Assembly (NCBI RefSeq): GCF_020882245.1
Contig: NC_083597.1
Span: forward strand, 74,440,152-74,504,151
Origin: Rhopalosiphum padi
Lineage: Eukaryota > Arthropoda > Insecta > Hemiptera > Aphididae
Length of the DNA: 64,000 bases
Direction: 5' to 3'
The translations under genes and the position numbers were made by a program. The notes under the pieces are model-generated. The model did not search any database, was not told the DNA's origin, and saw only the letters and a list, made by a program, of their open reading frames with translations. This document shows, in pieces, positions 14,755 through 28,361 of this stretch (positions within the stretch are counted from its first letter, which is position 1; each line of letters begins with the position of its first letter).

Positions 14755-15655
14755 CGAAGTAAGGAATGTATTGATTTTACAATGATGTGTGTTTTTTTTT
14801 ATTATTTTTGTTTCTGCCATAACGTTATAACGCTTTGATTTTTGACTTCAGCCCCTCTTTGAAAAGTAAAATTCATCTAGTTGGTACTTTGTGGGGTCAA
14901 AAGTAGTTTTCAAAAGCGTTAGGAAAAACCCTAAAAAAGTAATTGAAAAACGAGCATTTTTACGTATAATCAGTTTTCGACAAAATCGAGTTTTTTATTT
15001 TGCTGTAACTCAAAAACGAATCATTGTAAATACTTGAAATTTACACCAAATGTTTATATTAGCGTTATCTATTTACGATACAAATTTTAAAATATTTTGA
15101 CTTTTTTAAAGTTATTTATAGACAATTGGAATTTTCGATTTGTCTATGTTTTATTTTTGAAATGCCTATAAAAAAAATATTTGGCAATTCAAAAATCTTT
15201 AAAATTTAATACAAGGTTTATTATAAGTTGTAATTATTGTAGAAAAAAAATTCAAAAATCGTTAGCCACAATTTTTGTTTATAAGCATTTAAAGTTCAAA
15301 TGTTTACGAAATATATCAAAATCGCGAAAATGTGCAAGGAATTTTAAAGTTGAAAATTCGTAAATTATTTGTGATTCATATCTAAGGTTAAAAAACCCAA
15401 TACAAGGTTATCCATAAGTTTTCCTTCAAGTATTTGTGAAAAAAAAATCTAGCATCAATATAGAAAAACTTTTATGAGCGTATGAAATTTAATTTTTTAC
15501 GAAATCACTTAAAATAACGATATATTACAATTTAAATATATGTAATAATATAATAATATCCTACTGATTATCCTAGACTGACAAATCATCTCCGTTCAGA
15601 ATAGTTTTTCGTATACCTGACATTGCATTCACACATCCATTATAGTGACCTAACC
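14755..15655 (+). repeat. Longest copy of the degenerate interspersed repeat (about 0.9 kb, non-coding)
   Basis: Starts with GAATGTATTGATTTTACAAT and includes TTTTGCTGTAACTCAAAAAC. It has several blocks of the form AGCGTATGAAATTTAA, and ends with CTCCGTTCAGAATAGTTTTT followed by ACACATCCATTATAGTGACC. No open frame carries a transposase or reverse transcriptase. It resembles a high-copy non-autonomous element typical of aphid genomes, from general familiarity rather than a search. Confidence 0.5.
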
Positions 15656-15779
15656 TTTTTGTTAAATAAAAAAAAATTATTTATTTTTATTTGAATCTAA
15701 ATAATTATTAAATCCATTGAAATTACTGTGAAAATGTATCTAAATTCCGTAAAGATAATATTATAACAATTATCCGATG

Positions 15780-16255
15780 TGTACACAATCACCGCCACAT
15801 TCTGTTTCACGATATAGATGAAATATTAAATCTAAATATATTGTGTATTATAATCAGATTAATCATACATATGTATGGTATACAAGTATGGAGCTTAGTT
15901 AAAAATATAAATATATAAACTGATCTCCCTGTTTCATCAATACAACTAAAATCATACCTCATAATATACTCAAACATATAACTCCAAATTTCCAAAATAA
16001 CAGAAACAGCCACAAAAGTGTATTTCAAAATTTTGAAACTTCCTTCAAAACCACAGTAATCCCTTCTTTCATGACCTCTTAACAATCTTTATACGCCTTA
16101 CACCTCCCACTGCACCCAAAAAGCTCAAGAGACAATAGTCTCAAGACCTAATAATAAACACTATAAGCACATCATAATTCCACGCTAAAATGCTGTCACT
16201 GAATGGTTCTTCCTTATCGTCTTAAATCTTCTTAATGTAAATAAATAAATGTTTT
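15780..16255. other. Possible degenerate transposon remnant, T[A]AATAAATAAATG-type end
   Basis: A stretch of different base texture (C/A-rich top strand) that ends in GTAAATAAATAAATG at about 16238, like the tails of some non-LTR elements. No recognisable protein motif is readable on either strand. Weak call. Confidence 0.2.
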
Positions 16256-16259
16256 TACT

Positions 16260-18100
16260 TATACGTATTGTACCACATTTATTAATATTTTTGAATTTTT
16301 GAAATTAAAAAAAAAAAATTAATGTGAATTATATAAAAACTATAGTTAGTAGATATTATGACATTTAATTTATGTAAAATGTTTTATGAATATTACACAA
16401 GTTATAAACAAAAACATAATTTTGAATTTAAATCAAAGTTAATGTTTTATATTAAATCTCTTGTTGTATACATTACAACAAACATAATGCAATAAAATAT
16501 CACACATTTTTTTCTCCAAAGATGCCTATTATTAAATAAAAAAAATATATTTTACAAACAATTATTACCATATGCGTGATAACAATTTAAAAAGTTTAAT
16601 AAGCTATGGTCCAGGTCAGTTTCAATGTTGAATAAAAGAGAAAATAAATTAACTGAGTTTTGATCTAGAGCCAAACAATGAAAAATGTATTGTAAGTCAT
16701 ATATATTTGCTAACTAGCGGTGAATACAAATGGGGAGGAATTCAAACCTAAGTGGTAAACTATGATATGCACTGTGCAGTTAAGTCTGAGCTTAAGATTT
16801 GCAATAAAATACCATTATAAACTAAACCTTAATTGAACATACAGCTTAGGAAAGAAACAATATCATTTTAATTAAATCTTGTTGTTAAAAAAAAATAAAA
16901 GTTATTTGATAAAAATAAGTATATAACCTATTACTATGTCAACTCTGTTCTTAGGATTTCTTGAAACTCAGCAAATACTCTAATACTCTATACTTCTACG
17001 TGTTGCATTTTCAATGGTAAATATAACTTAAGTAGAAATTAAAATCATTTAAACTCTATAGTTATAGTGGTATTCCAGCAATTGATCAAAATAACTTTTG
17101 CTACCTATTATGATTTATAATCAATAATCTAAAATCTTATGATATTTTATTATCGACAATATTCGTCCTGAATTTTAATTAGACGAATATACACTATTTT
17201 GTCTATGTTTTATTCTGAATTGCGTAATAATTTTCATCGCACTGTTGAAACTTTACTAAAGAAAAATATAGCTTTCAACCATGTATTGACTCGACTAATC
17301 GAAAGCAGTTCTAATGTCGATAAATGTCACAGTCAACGAATTCCCATAAAATTTATAAATTAGTTGTTTGGAAAACGTTTGTATTATTTGTTTAGTTTTA
17401 CTGAAATACGTAATGTGGCTTTTATAATATTAATGCATATTTCTCTGATTTCTATCTCATTATTGTTGTAGTGTTGTTGGATACATTTTGCTTTTAAAAA
17501 GTTTGCCAAATTCTAAAACATATAATTGATTATGGTCTATAATACTCTATCAAATATCAATGTAACCATTGTAACCATTGTGTTAGTTATCTACAAAAAT
17601 TCTATATAATGTGAATAAAAGTGTTACCGTACAGTTGTTTTTAGATACAGTGCAGAATCATCATAATATCACTAAAATCAATGAATTGTTAAAATAGTAA
17701 AGTTTGCTTTTATAAATGGCATTGTAATCGATTATGAATCTAATTACATTTTTTTTAATATCAGTTAACTGATTATATCTGAAATGCTGTCTAATCTATA
17801 AAATTGAACTGAGTAATAACCAAAGAATTTCCAAAACAACCTTAAAATACTTTATTTAAAATGTTAGTAAGAAGAAAAAAAACGTGCACAAAAAATGTGC
17901 GATATTAAAACCATGCATCGTCGACCTCGTCTAAGACATGCATATTATACATATATTATTATTATATGTCATGATATTATATTGATATGGTGTAACACAA
18001 TGACTGCATGTGTAATAAAGGTTCGCGACAACGGCACATAAATGACGATTTGCCCGGCGGAAAAAGATTGTCACACAAAACAAAACTGGTTATTGACGCA
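16260..18100. other. Gene-less AT-rich DNA
   Basis: Nothing supportable is seen. Confidence 0.5.
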
Positions 18101-18101
18101 C

Positions 18102-18176
<75 letters not shown>
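18102..18176. repeat. (AAT)25 microsatellite
   Basis: 75 bp of uninterrupted AAT units. It produces an artefactual poly-Leu frame on the minus strand. Confidence 0.95.
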
Positions 18177-18177
<1 letters not shown>

Positions 18178-18179
18178 TT

Positions 18180-19010
18180 GTCGTGTATGGCCGAGTAGAT
18201 GTATTTAGATAGAATTTATCGGAATATTTTATGGAGCTCAATATGGCCGCCGAAATACAACGCGATGATGACGACCAGCGGAATTCTAAAAGTCTCACAA
18301 TATGATATTCTATACGCAAAACCTTTTATCATAACGACTGCCATTAGCCGCCGAATTTTTGTTGTGGTGAAATGCAGTATGTGGTCTTTTCGTCTTTTTG
18401 AGAACTGTGCGATGTACGCTTTTATTGGATACATATATTGTTGCATTTAGATTTATAGAATATATTTTTGAAATAATCATTATTCGACCGGGAAAATTTG
18501 AAATGTTTTCGCGCATGACTGAAATTTGGAAAACAATTTTCGTTTAGTTTAGTTTAAAACACAATAATTTCAGCCCGCGATCGATGGTCATGACGTTATA
18601 AAAGATAGGAAGTATCACAGAAGTTTAAAATTTTATACAAATATTGTAATATTGTAATGTAAAAAAATTAAGTAACTTTATTAACTTCGACGCGATTAAT
18701 TAAACGACAATAATAAGAAAAACAATTTTATTCGAGCACCATTGGGCTTGACGCCGGCACAGTGGTCTTATAAATTGTAATCCCTGTCAAGCAATGTACA
18801 CACTGTGGCATTATAATGTGTTTTTGACTCGGCTGCGGTGTTGTCCGAGCAGTGATAAACGGTACAACTGTACAGGTGTAATGAGAAACCATTCCTCGTA
18901 CGTACGTAACAACCTATGTGTCAAATGTCCGCGCTGACTCGAGAATATATTACAATTTCGAATTACGAAACTCATTTCGAATAAAACAGCAATTCTATCA
19001 TAACGCACGG
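18180..19010. other. GC/CpG-richer patch, no gene assigned
   Basis: Contains dispersed CpG and blocks such as GCCGCCGAAATACAACGCGA, unlike the AT-rich flanks. Overlapping short frames on both strands lack recognisable motifs. It could be a distal regulatory or leader region; unproven. Confidence 0.25.
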
Positions 19011-19029
19011 AGATGTATCGAAGAGGTCA

Positions 19030-20324
19030 CAACCCACGGTTCTTATAATATTGTATGATTCTACGTTTGCGGAGAAAAAAAATGAATTTTAAAAGTCAAA
19101 ACGATATTATTATCTAATAGATTATGCGAAGGTACGAGAAATAATAGAATGGCAACGATAACTTAAATTATTATTCGATTGATCAGATTTTTTATGTTAC
19201 CGTTAGACAAGTAGTACATTTAGTATATATTATGCAGCAAATTCAATTTATTTCAATACTAATAAAAATAATTATAAATGTATTTATTCATTTATTTGAT
19301 TACATAATAAAAATAAAATGTTATTTGTGAAGCCACAGTAAAATATTTTATTGTTTCATTTTTTTATATACGGCCACGGACCATTTTTAAATTAAAAATA
19401 AATGTATATAATTTAAAAAGATAAAATTGGTCTTATATACCATCATTTTGTATATCATTTAAAAAATATATTTATGAACTAATATTTATATTGGTGTCGG
19501 GTATATTGAATATTTTAGTCCTTTTATATTATTCATGTATAATAGAAGATAAATCTTTTTTTTTATTATTTAAATTGTGTTTTCTATGAACTGTGAAACA
19601 TAATTACATTATTATGTAGGTGATTGTTGGAACTACAACTATCTACATTTTTAAAGCTGTACTTTAAAGATTAGTGTTGTTTTACTATAGAAGACTAATT
19701 TTTACAGGTATTAACTCACTAATAATAATTATTATACGTTATGATAATATTAGTTCTGGTATATAGTTTTTACAAATACATCAATGTGTCTTTTCTAAAT
19801 GTACCAAGTAAATAATAGGTTATGTTACAGTTCAAATTTTATTTCAATACAATCCCTTTTTATATTATAGGTATTAGGTACCTATAATCTGGTTAGAATG
19901 GTATGGATAGGTATTACGTCAGTATCACACTATCACGTAGATTACCAGTCTTTAATTTTTTTTAGTTTAAAAATATTCATCATACCTAGTTTCCATTATC
20001 AAATAATATAAGTAGTATAATACTATATTTAGTATAGTATCTACGACTTTTTTAAAAATTTAATTTAAATTTTGAGATCGAGTAAAAAATAAAATACTCT
20101 TGATTACGTAATTGTATTAGTATCGCGAATAAAAGTATATTTTAATATACAATACATAATAATACATATACATAATTTCTTTTAGTTCCCCTTTTTTTCG
20201 TTCAATTGTGTAAATAAATTATGTTTTATATCTAACTGAAATGTTTTCATATCATTAAACAATTTGTTATTATTATTTTTGTAGTATATAAAAGTAATAT
20301 TATATTATTTGTATGAATTACGTT

Positions 20325-20355
<31 letters not shown>

Positions 20356-23300
20356 TATAATAGAGTAATTCTTATTAACATAAGTGATAATATTATAATA
20401 ATATATATATTATATATAACTAAATTTAAATCTGACAAAGACTTGGTTAGATCACAGTCTGAATTCTAAACTATGATTAATAATATACTAAAATAGAAAC
20501 TAGATTGTCTCGATCCACGATTGCAAATTAATAATATTGATATTGTTGTTTGGTTTTAGCTCATAGATTATACCACACGTCTTATATATTATAAAAATTT
20601 CCAATTGTTAACAAAATATTAACATTATTATTGAATTAATTATCCGTTACTCGTTAGGCACTTATATTTAATATTTGTTGCGGTGTTGAATACTTAGTAT
20701 AGCATATAAATATATTAATTATCTAAGTAGAAGAAAATAAACGCGAATGCATATACTTTATATAGGGTATTTTTTTCAATATAACAATTAATAAGTTAAA
20801 TATTATTATGCATAATATGTTTTCATACGTATAATGTCATGAATTATATTGTGTAGGCGTATATTATTATGTTTAATACGAAATTATATATATTAATGTT
20901 GTATAATTATCTAATTAATTTTGAACTCGTTAATAAATTGAATACATTATATATCATTATTTATAGTTTTTTATATTATATTACATCTACTGTATATTTT
21001 TCGTATTTTTTTTCTTTTACTATTTTGATATTTAACTTGATCGTGTCTTATGAATACTGACAAAAAGTACTTCAACGTTTTTAATTTTAAGACTTGGAAA
21101 AAATACATTTAAAGAATAATAAAAAGTAGATACTATAGAACATCAAATTAATTATGTCAAATTTTGTTAATTGTAAATTTGAATATTTAATTTGTATAAA
21201 ATGTTTTTTTCAGAATATATCATAAATTAGTATGCAAGACGTGCAATACCTATATTATACTGAAACAATATTATATATTATATATATAAAACCAATATCG
21301 ATTATACTTTATTTTCTTTTAAATAGCTTGACGTTATGTTTTTTTCATTAAGCATTGTTGTTGTAGCTGTTTCGCTGTATACGATTTTTCATATTCAATT
21401 TTAAATCAATAATAAATCATTCAATTTAAAAAACGATTTTGAGCTGAGCTTGGTAAAAACTTTGTTTGTTGACATTTCTTTCAACGATTATCTAAATAAC
21501 TTCTACGTTTTGAAGAACAATTGTAAAAATCGAAAAATGAATTCAATTTTCAATCCATATAAGGCACTAGTTGATAATATAATATTACATGATAAACTCG
21601 TATTTCAAAGTTATAGCTATTGTAAAATAACGAAAGTAATTTTTTTTGGTTAAATCATGTTATTATTATATTTGAATTTAAACTTGTATAAAATATCGAA
21701 ATATAATAATTAATAATTAAATAATAGATAATAGTAAGTAATACATTTTTACTTATATGGTAATTATTAGTTAGTAATCTGTGTATTGTACAAGTTATAC
21801 GAAACAGACAATTTAGGTAACATAAAATATAGGTAAGTTTATTGGCTATGTTTAATCACCTGTTGTATCTCATATTTTATATTAAGTTCATACTTGTTTT
21901 TGTCCTATGTTTTTATAAAACGTAAATAGAATATGTTATAAGTTATAATATACGTATCCTGTTGTGTCTATCGTCAGACGTCGCGTGTCGTTGGTCTCTG
22001 TTACTACTTCCATTGCCATGCTTACCAATTAATACCATTGTTGATTTTAAACGCATATTGTTAAACGACATGCTTTGGTCAACACTTCTGAAGACATAAT
22101 CATTGTATAAAAATTGTTTTATTGATATTAAATTAGTTTAATATTCTATTTATATATTTTAATACATCTATCATTTATTACGTGATAATATAAACATGCG
22201 CATTTACCGTTACTCATTAGCAATGTCAACGACTTAAAAGTAATAGGTATATTTTATGAGGCAATATTACACATTAGTTATATTTCATTTTAAATTCATG
22301 AATTCATTTTACCCACGTAACTAATATGTTTATAAATTGTGCATCTACCTGTTCCATGTACTATTATAGTACTGCTGTAGCAGTAGTTCGTACACTATGC
22401 GATTGCCGATAAGTTCTGTACAGTGTACATTTCATTTATAGCCAAGGGCCATAAATCGGTAATGAAGTAAAATATATATTTTTATTACTATTAAATAAAT
22501 TTAAAATTTGTTATAAGAATATATTTTTAGTTTTTAAAATAAGTGAATTTAATAACTTATAGCACGAACTGTTTGAAGGCTTGAATGGGTAAACCATTTA
22601 TTAATATCATTAGTCATTACATTCGAGGTTATAATAATAATTTAGATCATAACTTGAAATATACTAAAATATAATAATAATTATAGTATTATTTTTAATA
22701 GAAATAGATATTAGACAAACTGTTACAGGTGTTTTAAATTTCAATAGAAAACTATAAATAAATACAAACATACTAATAATAACGTCTAGAAATGTCATTT
22801 TTAAGCGTATAATAAAAATCTTATGAATAGAGGAAACACAATATTACGTAGGTAATGTTTATTTATTTTTTTTTTAAATCGTGAAACATCACAAATCACC
22901 AACGGTTTGATCATTTAATATATTTTTAGATGATGTTGAACATCGTAAAAATGATCTCAAGTTATAAAAATGCTTGTGTCTAACCTTATAATACCATATA
23001 TGCCATGTTGTATAAGCGTATAGCTGATTCATACATTTCTTTGAATAACTCTTTAAATTTAACAATATTACGTTTAGTTATACATGTTTAAGCAGAATAG
23101 TAAAGCAAGTACGAGTATGAAACATTTTTTTTTTAGTGACAAGGATAAATCCGCTTTTTAAATTAGCACATCATGTGTGGTTTCTACATAAATTTTGTAT
23201 GGAGCAAATCTGAGGAATAAAAATATATATTTAATTTATCGCAGAGCTAAAAATCAAGGAACAAAAATTAACTTGATAAACATCTTAGCATAGATATTAA

Positions 23301-25000
23301 TTAATAATGTTATTTCAAATGATGATACTGTATAAAAGTTTCTATCATATTGAATTCATGAATCTCGATTGAAATCTAGAATCCAACCGTGGTTTCAATT
23401 TCGTCCGCCCTTGAATAAATACTCAACACAAAATTACTATAGAGGCCGTCAAAAACTAAAGTTTTGTTCACATAGACGGTAAACATTTTTAATATCAATG
23501 TTACCTTTGAAATAAAAAATAAATAAAGAAAAGTCTTTGTTTCCGTCTAAAATATTTGAAAACAAATAAGTTATTATTTTCTTCATTTTTCATTATCATA
23601 TTATTTCAGCGTGACCACACAAAAAACAATTATTTAACCATTGAAACTACTACGTTGTTGCAACTATTTAGCACTACTATTTATATTACTTAAGCAATGG
23701 ACACAAAGATAGTACCAAATACAAATATAAGTATAAATTATTAACAATGACTTATTGGAGAAGTGAACTATCACTTTTATGGTGACTAATAAAAACATTT
23801 AAAAAAACAATTTATATTAAACGATACTAAGAAATTCCTAACAACGAAATAGTAAATGTTCCTCCATATCATAGATTACCTGAATATATACTATATTATG
23901 TATGTCAATATATTAAATATGGCTTGGTTTGTGTAAACTAGTAATAAATCAGTTATAAATTGTTGATTTCAAAGAGTTAGTTCTAGATCACGTATTGCAT
24001 TTTAGATTAAAATATACTAATATGAAGTATAATATGTCATATGATATATTATTGTCTAAAATATTTTTCAATTGTAATTTAACATATGCAATGTAATTAC
24101 ATTTTTTTTTAATCATGAGTGAGTCGGTTCATTGTTTTTTCAATGATTGTTTTTATCATCTTCCATAGAAACTTTTTCAATAAGTTCAATAAGTTTTATT
24201 TACTCCAAAATCGATCTAGATGGTAATTTTTCAATCAACTTATAGTGATTAGACTTATTTTAGGCATGAAGAAAAACTACTGAACCGTAAATAAAATTCG
24301 ATGACATACAGCTAAAAACCGTTTTCAGAATTAAAATATAGTTTATCATTGCTTTTAGATCTGCAATAATTTATCACTATTCTGTTTCGAGATGAGAGAG
24401 TGTTCTGGTGGTCAACAACAGCTGTAACTTGTGTGGCTTTATATCTATAAGACTGTATCCTATATAAAATATGTATAATAAATAATAAATTATGTAATGA
24501 TGAAGATAACTTGTCTGAGATGCCTCCAAAAATAATCACAATATAATTTATAGCTTTGATTTCCGCGGCTGTTCATCTAATGATTACTGACTAAATAGTA
24601 AACATTAAATCACATATTTGGTACTTAACCAAAGGTTATTCCTTTCAAATTTTAGAATATTACATAAAAATAAAAAATATAGATACAAACACAAAAATGA
24701 TAATTTATTAACATATTAACAGTAAAAAAAAAAAAAAACATATTATTTAACTATATTTTATTTTGACACCATTGATTATAATATTATATTCAATAAGAAA
24801 ATATATTCAGAGACGTTACGTCGGCAACTAATATTTTACTGTATCTGCTTGCAACAACAGATAAAGTAAAAAAAAAATTCTTTAAAAATATGTATGAGTC
24901 TTTATATTATTATTCTTATACCTCGTTTTAAAATTAATAAATCAAAAATCTAGCGTATGGGATAATATATGTAGAGGTATTCTCATTCCATTTTATAACA
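19030..25000. other. Gene-less AT-rich DNA
   Basis: Only short A/T-rich frames and small simple repeats, such as AAT units at about 20327-20356. No gene recognised. Confidence 0.5.
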
Positions 25001-25003
25001 ATA

Positions 25004-25279
25004 GTGATTTTACGTATTCTACTTTTTGGCGTTAAATCCACTGTGATGGAAAAACGGAGCGAGTGTTTTATTTTATTTTTTATTTTTTACCGTAAGCCAG
25101 TCTGTGGAGGCGGTGTCAGTAAATGTCTGTGTAGCGTGCTTCAAGTGACAAAATATGTGAAATATCTCGTACGCGTTGTACCTACGAGTATTCCATTGAA
25201 GTATAGTATCCCAATGACATTTCACTCGGATGAATTTGCGAGTTTAATTTCTGGCAATTATAAATTATATATTAGTTAA
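25004..25279 (+). other. Unassigned 91-codon open frame
   Basis: A frame with somewhat less biased codons than its flanks and several Cys. No domain, no clear splice sites and no start context that sets it apart. It lacks support as a gene and is listed because it is the least low-complexity frame in the upstream 27 kb. Confidence 0.12.
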
Positions 25280-27890
25280 TGTTTGTAATTGTGTAATTAT
25301 ATGTGCATAAAAGTTGTATACGTATATATTGTACATATATATATATAATTTTTTTATTGTAATTTATTCTAGATGCATTCTATTCCAACAAGTTATTAAA
25401 ATACAATGCACGACACAATATTCAGTTAACATAGGTATCTACTGCGTGTGTGTTTTATAAGTTACGAACGTATAGTCATATTTAATGTAGTTTTTTTTAC
25501 GTGTTCTAAACTTCTAAACGCATCGGTATTTTCACATGCTCGGTGAATTAACATGCAAAACTCAATTAAATATTGTTGTTATACTCAATTAATATGATCA
25601 ATTATACTACTGTAGTATTCAATTTATATTTTGTAGATTCATAAACATAATACTTGCGTTTTGTAAATGATAATTAATAATTCCTCTTCCAACGTATTGT
25701 ATTATTTTGTTAAAGCAGTCATTCTAAAAGCAAAATTGTACTCATTTTATAAAATAATAGTAATTATTTTAATTTTTTATAGTGCATTCCAGAATATAAA
25801 ATTATGTTGATAACATATATATAACAACATTTTACGTACTTAAAGAAAAAAGTCACGGATTGTATTTGACATGAATAATGTACATTTTTCGGTCAAAAAT
25901 CAGCATGCAAAGAGTTTTACTATATTTACGGTTAGGTACATTTTTATTTTTATTTTTATAAAGCCCTAAGAATCTTAATAATCGTTTAAAATAAATTGAA
26001 ATATATCTACTCATAGATCAACATTTTACTACTATTAGGCGTATTGAAATTTGAATCTATTTAACGATATCATATAATTAATTTATTAAGGAGGTTCGTA
26101 GCACATAATTAAATGTAGAAAAATCACGCAATCAATGTTTCAATCACGCCTTATATATGAATATGTAATTAGAAACGCACTCGAATTTGAAATCTAATAA
26201 TAAGATTCGTATAAAATACATACAGCACCTAACTGAATTAAGAAATGAAGCAATAAATATTTAAAGTAGCTGTTTATCATTATTAATAATTGACGATAAA
26301 ATTGTAATATTTGTATCTCATAAGCCAAAATAAATAATTACAATTTTAAAAATTTAATATAATAATTAAATTTGCATAATTATGTTTGTAGTATTAATTT
26401 AATGTTATTTAGTTTTAATAAAACACAAACATATTGTTATAACCGTAAGCTTTTGTAATTATTGTTGACAAATATTGTGTAATCAAAAAACTATTTTAAG
26501 TTGTACAGATATATTTTTTATTTGTTTAATGTACATTTTTTCTGAAAAAATAGTACCTACTTTAAAAGTTTAAATTATCCTGTAAATTAAAAATCGTATG
26601 TAAATTTAAACAATTTTAAATTAATCTGTAGTTTTTAAGAAAATAATCTAAGTACAGTAAAAAATTGTAAAATCAACGTAAAATATTTGAAAAATATTTA
26701 TTTTCCAAATAAGAGAATATTAAATTATTAGTAATATTATGTATTATCATTTATCAAAAATCATATGAAAATATATTTTATGTTTTTTATAATTTTGTAT
26801 TATTTATTAAAATATATTTTCATATAATCTTAAATATTTTTTAAAAATATTAAACGGTTATTTAGCTAAATAGTTTAAGATTCCTATTTAATTTTCAAAA
26901 ATATTTGGATAGTACCTATTTAACTAAATATGTTTATTGAGATTTTAGAAAATACTTTTTGTAAACTGTGTAAGAAAACTTGAATTGTAATAAAGGCAAG
27001 GTTTAAGTTATATGATAATATTTTAAATTGTAGTAGCTCTATATTAAAATCTTGACGATTGCACCATATATTTGTTTAAGAGTATTGAAGATTTTAATTT
27101 TAGTGAAATTAATTAATTAATATTATATAGTTAGTAAGATGTTCTTTATTGTTATAGTTAACATTACTTAATACGGCTTGAAATGATATTTGGTGTTAAA
27201 ATATATTTCAAATTAAATTTCTTTACTTCATTATTGAAATAATAAATAACTAAAAAAGAAAATAATATTATTTATAGATTTTTATGAACGCTTACATTTT
27301 GTTGGATAAATAATTCACTAATATTGTTATTCGAACGCGACGATTAATATTATGACAATAATCATCGCAAATATTGCTCTCCAATGTCTGATATATTATA
27401 ACACAATGTTATATAAATTATAAAATCAGTTCAATGTTGATTACGCAGAGACGAGCACCTATTATCTAAAAATGTCTATAAATACAAAAAATTTTTATTA
27501 TTCTGCCTATGTCTTTATTAATTATTTTTATCGGAAGCAATTGAAAGATGTTTTTTGGAACACACAAACGAATAGTTCAGCGGCGAGTTCATATATTTCG
27601 TTACAGACGATTTATATAATTTCAAATAGTATGTTTAATTATATAGTACACCTATATATACACACGCATAGAACTATAATAATAACGATTACATTTTACA
27701 CGACAACTGATAACCGCGTGTGACTGCGTGAGTACTGATATAATATAACGTAGGTAGGTCGCTCTATTGGTATATTTATATTTTACATTAAAATATGTGT
27801 TGCACGGTGCGTGTGTGCATATATAATACTATAATAATCGCATTCAACTGCATCTGGGATTTCCAGTTTCCATCGATCGTGTAAAAAAAT
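25280..27890. other. Gene-less AT-rich DNA upstream of promoter
   Basis: No gene seen. It contains a perfect 18-bp inverted repeat at 26763-26825. Base composition becomes GC-richer from about 27.7 kb towards the promoter. Confidence 0.5.
26763..26825. repeat. Perfect 18-bp inverted repeat, 27-bp spacer
   Basis: Arms 26763-26780 and 26808-26825 are exact reverse complements and wholly A/T except one G/C pair. It could be a hairpin or a remnant of a small inverted-repeat element. Confidence 0.75.
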
Positions 27891-27901
27891 AATCCGTGTC
27901 C

Positions 27902-27932
27902 GGGGTCAAACGCGGCATCCGCTGGACCTTGA
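27902..27932. promoter_or_regulatory. Candidate nuclear-receptor half-sites upstream of exon 1
   Basis: GGGTCA reads on the + strand at 27903-27908. On the - strand 27924-27932 reads TCAAGGTCC, which matches 8 of 9 positions of the FTZ-F1-type consensus YCAAGGYCR. They lie roughly 180-210 bp upstream of the inferred transcription start. Known: ecdysone-cascade receptors, including FTZ-F1, drive several insect cuticle protein genes. That these sites work here is inference; short motifs occur by chance. Confidence 0.3.
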
Positions 27933-28077
27933 CCGCTGGACCCCCGGCTACACGTAATACGGTTTTTATCGTATGATTTTTTTTTTTCGTTTCGCTCATA
28001 CCACCGCCGCCGTCATCTTCTTTTTGGCTGCGGCGGCGGCGTTAAAGTCTCCCTGTGCAGACCGGTCCGGCTTTCGC

Positions 28078-28087
28078 TATATATAAG
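28078..28087 (+). promoter_or_regulatory. TATA box of candidate first exon
   Basis: TATATATAAG sits in a GC-richer stretch and places a transcription start near 28105-28115. It lies about 230 bp upstream of the first ATG, with no other ATG in the presumed leader. No textbook initiator is obvious. TATA promoters are common in insect cuticle genes. Confidence 0.55.
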
Positions 28088-28110
28088 ACCGAAACACCAA
28101 CGGTTCGTAC

Positions 28111-28313
28111 TCTTTACGCCGGAACAAACCAGTCCGCAAACAACGCACCCGCGATTGTTATCGCACACACACTGAGGTACACGTTCACTCTCGTCTGCCG
28201 CGTCGTCTCGCACATAACATTACAATAAAATATACACATTCACGCACGCGAACGCAATATAGCTCCGGCCGTTCGGGTTCCAGCAGGATAACCCATACGA
28301 GCACCCGGACGCC
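28111..28313 (+). other. Inferred 5' UTR of exon 1
   Basis: Roughly 200 bases between the predicted start site and the ATG at 28314. I see no ATG in it, and an in-frame TAG at 28260-28262 closes the reading frame upstream, so 28314 is the natural start. The left end is estimated only from the TATA spacing. Confidence 0.45.
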
Positions 28314-28361
28314 ATGCGCCTGCAACGGAACGGCAAGATGTCTTTGAAACCGCGTAAAAAC
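28314..28361 (+). CDS. Candidate coding exon 1 (basic N-terminus of signal peptide)
   Basis: Sixteen codons, MRLQRNGKMSLKPRKN, end exactly at a strong donor (AAC|GTGAGT) in phase 0. The acceptor at 47985 opens a phase-0 exon beginning MYLILLFSIVG. The joined product has a basic n-region followed by a hydrophobic core, as expected of a signal peptide, and splitting the signal peptide by intron 1 is common in insect cuticle protein genes. A second in-frame Met at residue 9 could also start translation. The exon could instead belong to another gene, or exon 2 could be reached from a different leader exon. Transcript evidence is needed for the join. Confidence 0.5.

Noticed and set aside
15807..16085. 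92-codon minus-strand frame as a transposon protein
   Set aside because: No catalytic or zinc-finger motif is readable, and the sequence is A/T-driven.
18071..18319. Minus-strand poly-Leu open frame
   Set aside because: It is a translation of the (AAT)25 microsatellite.
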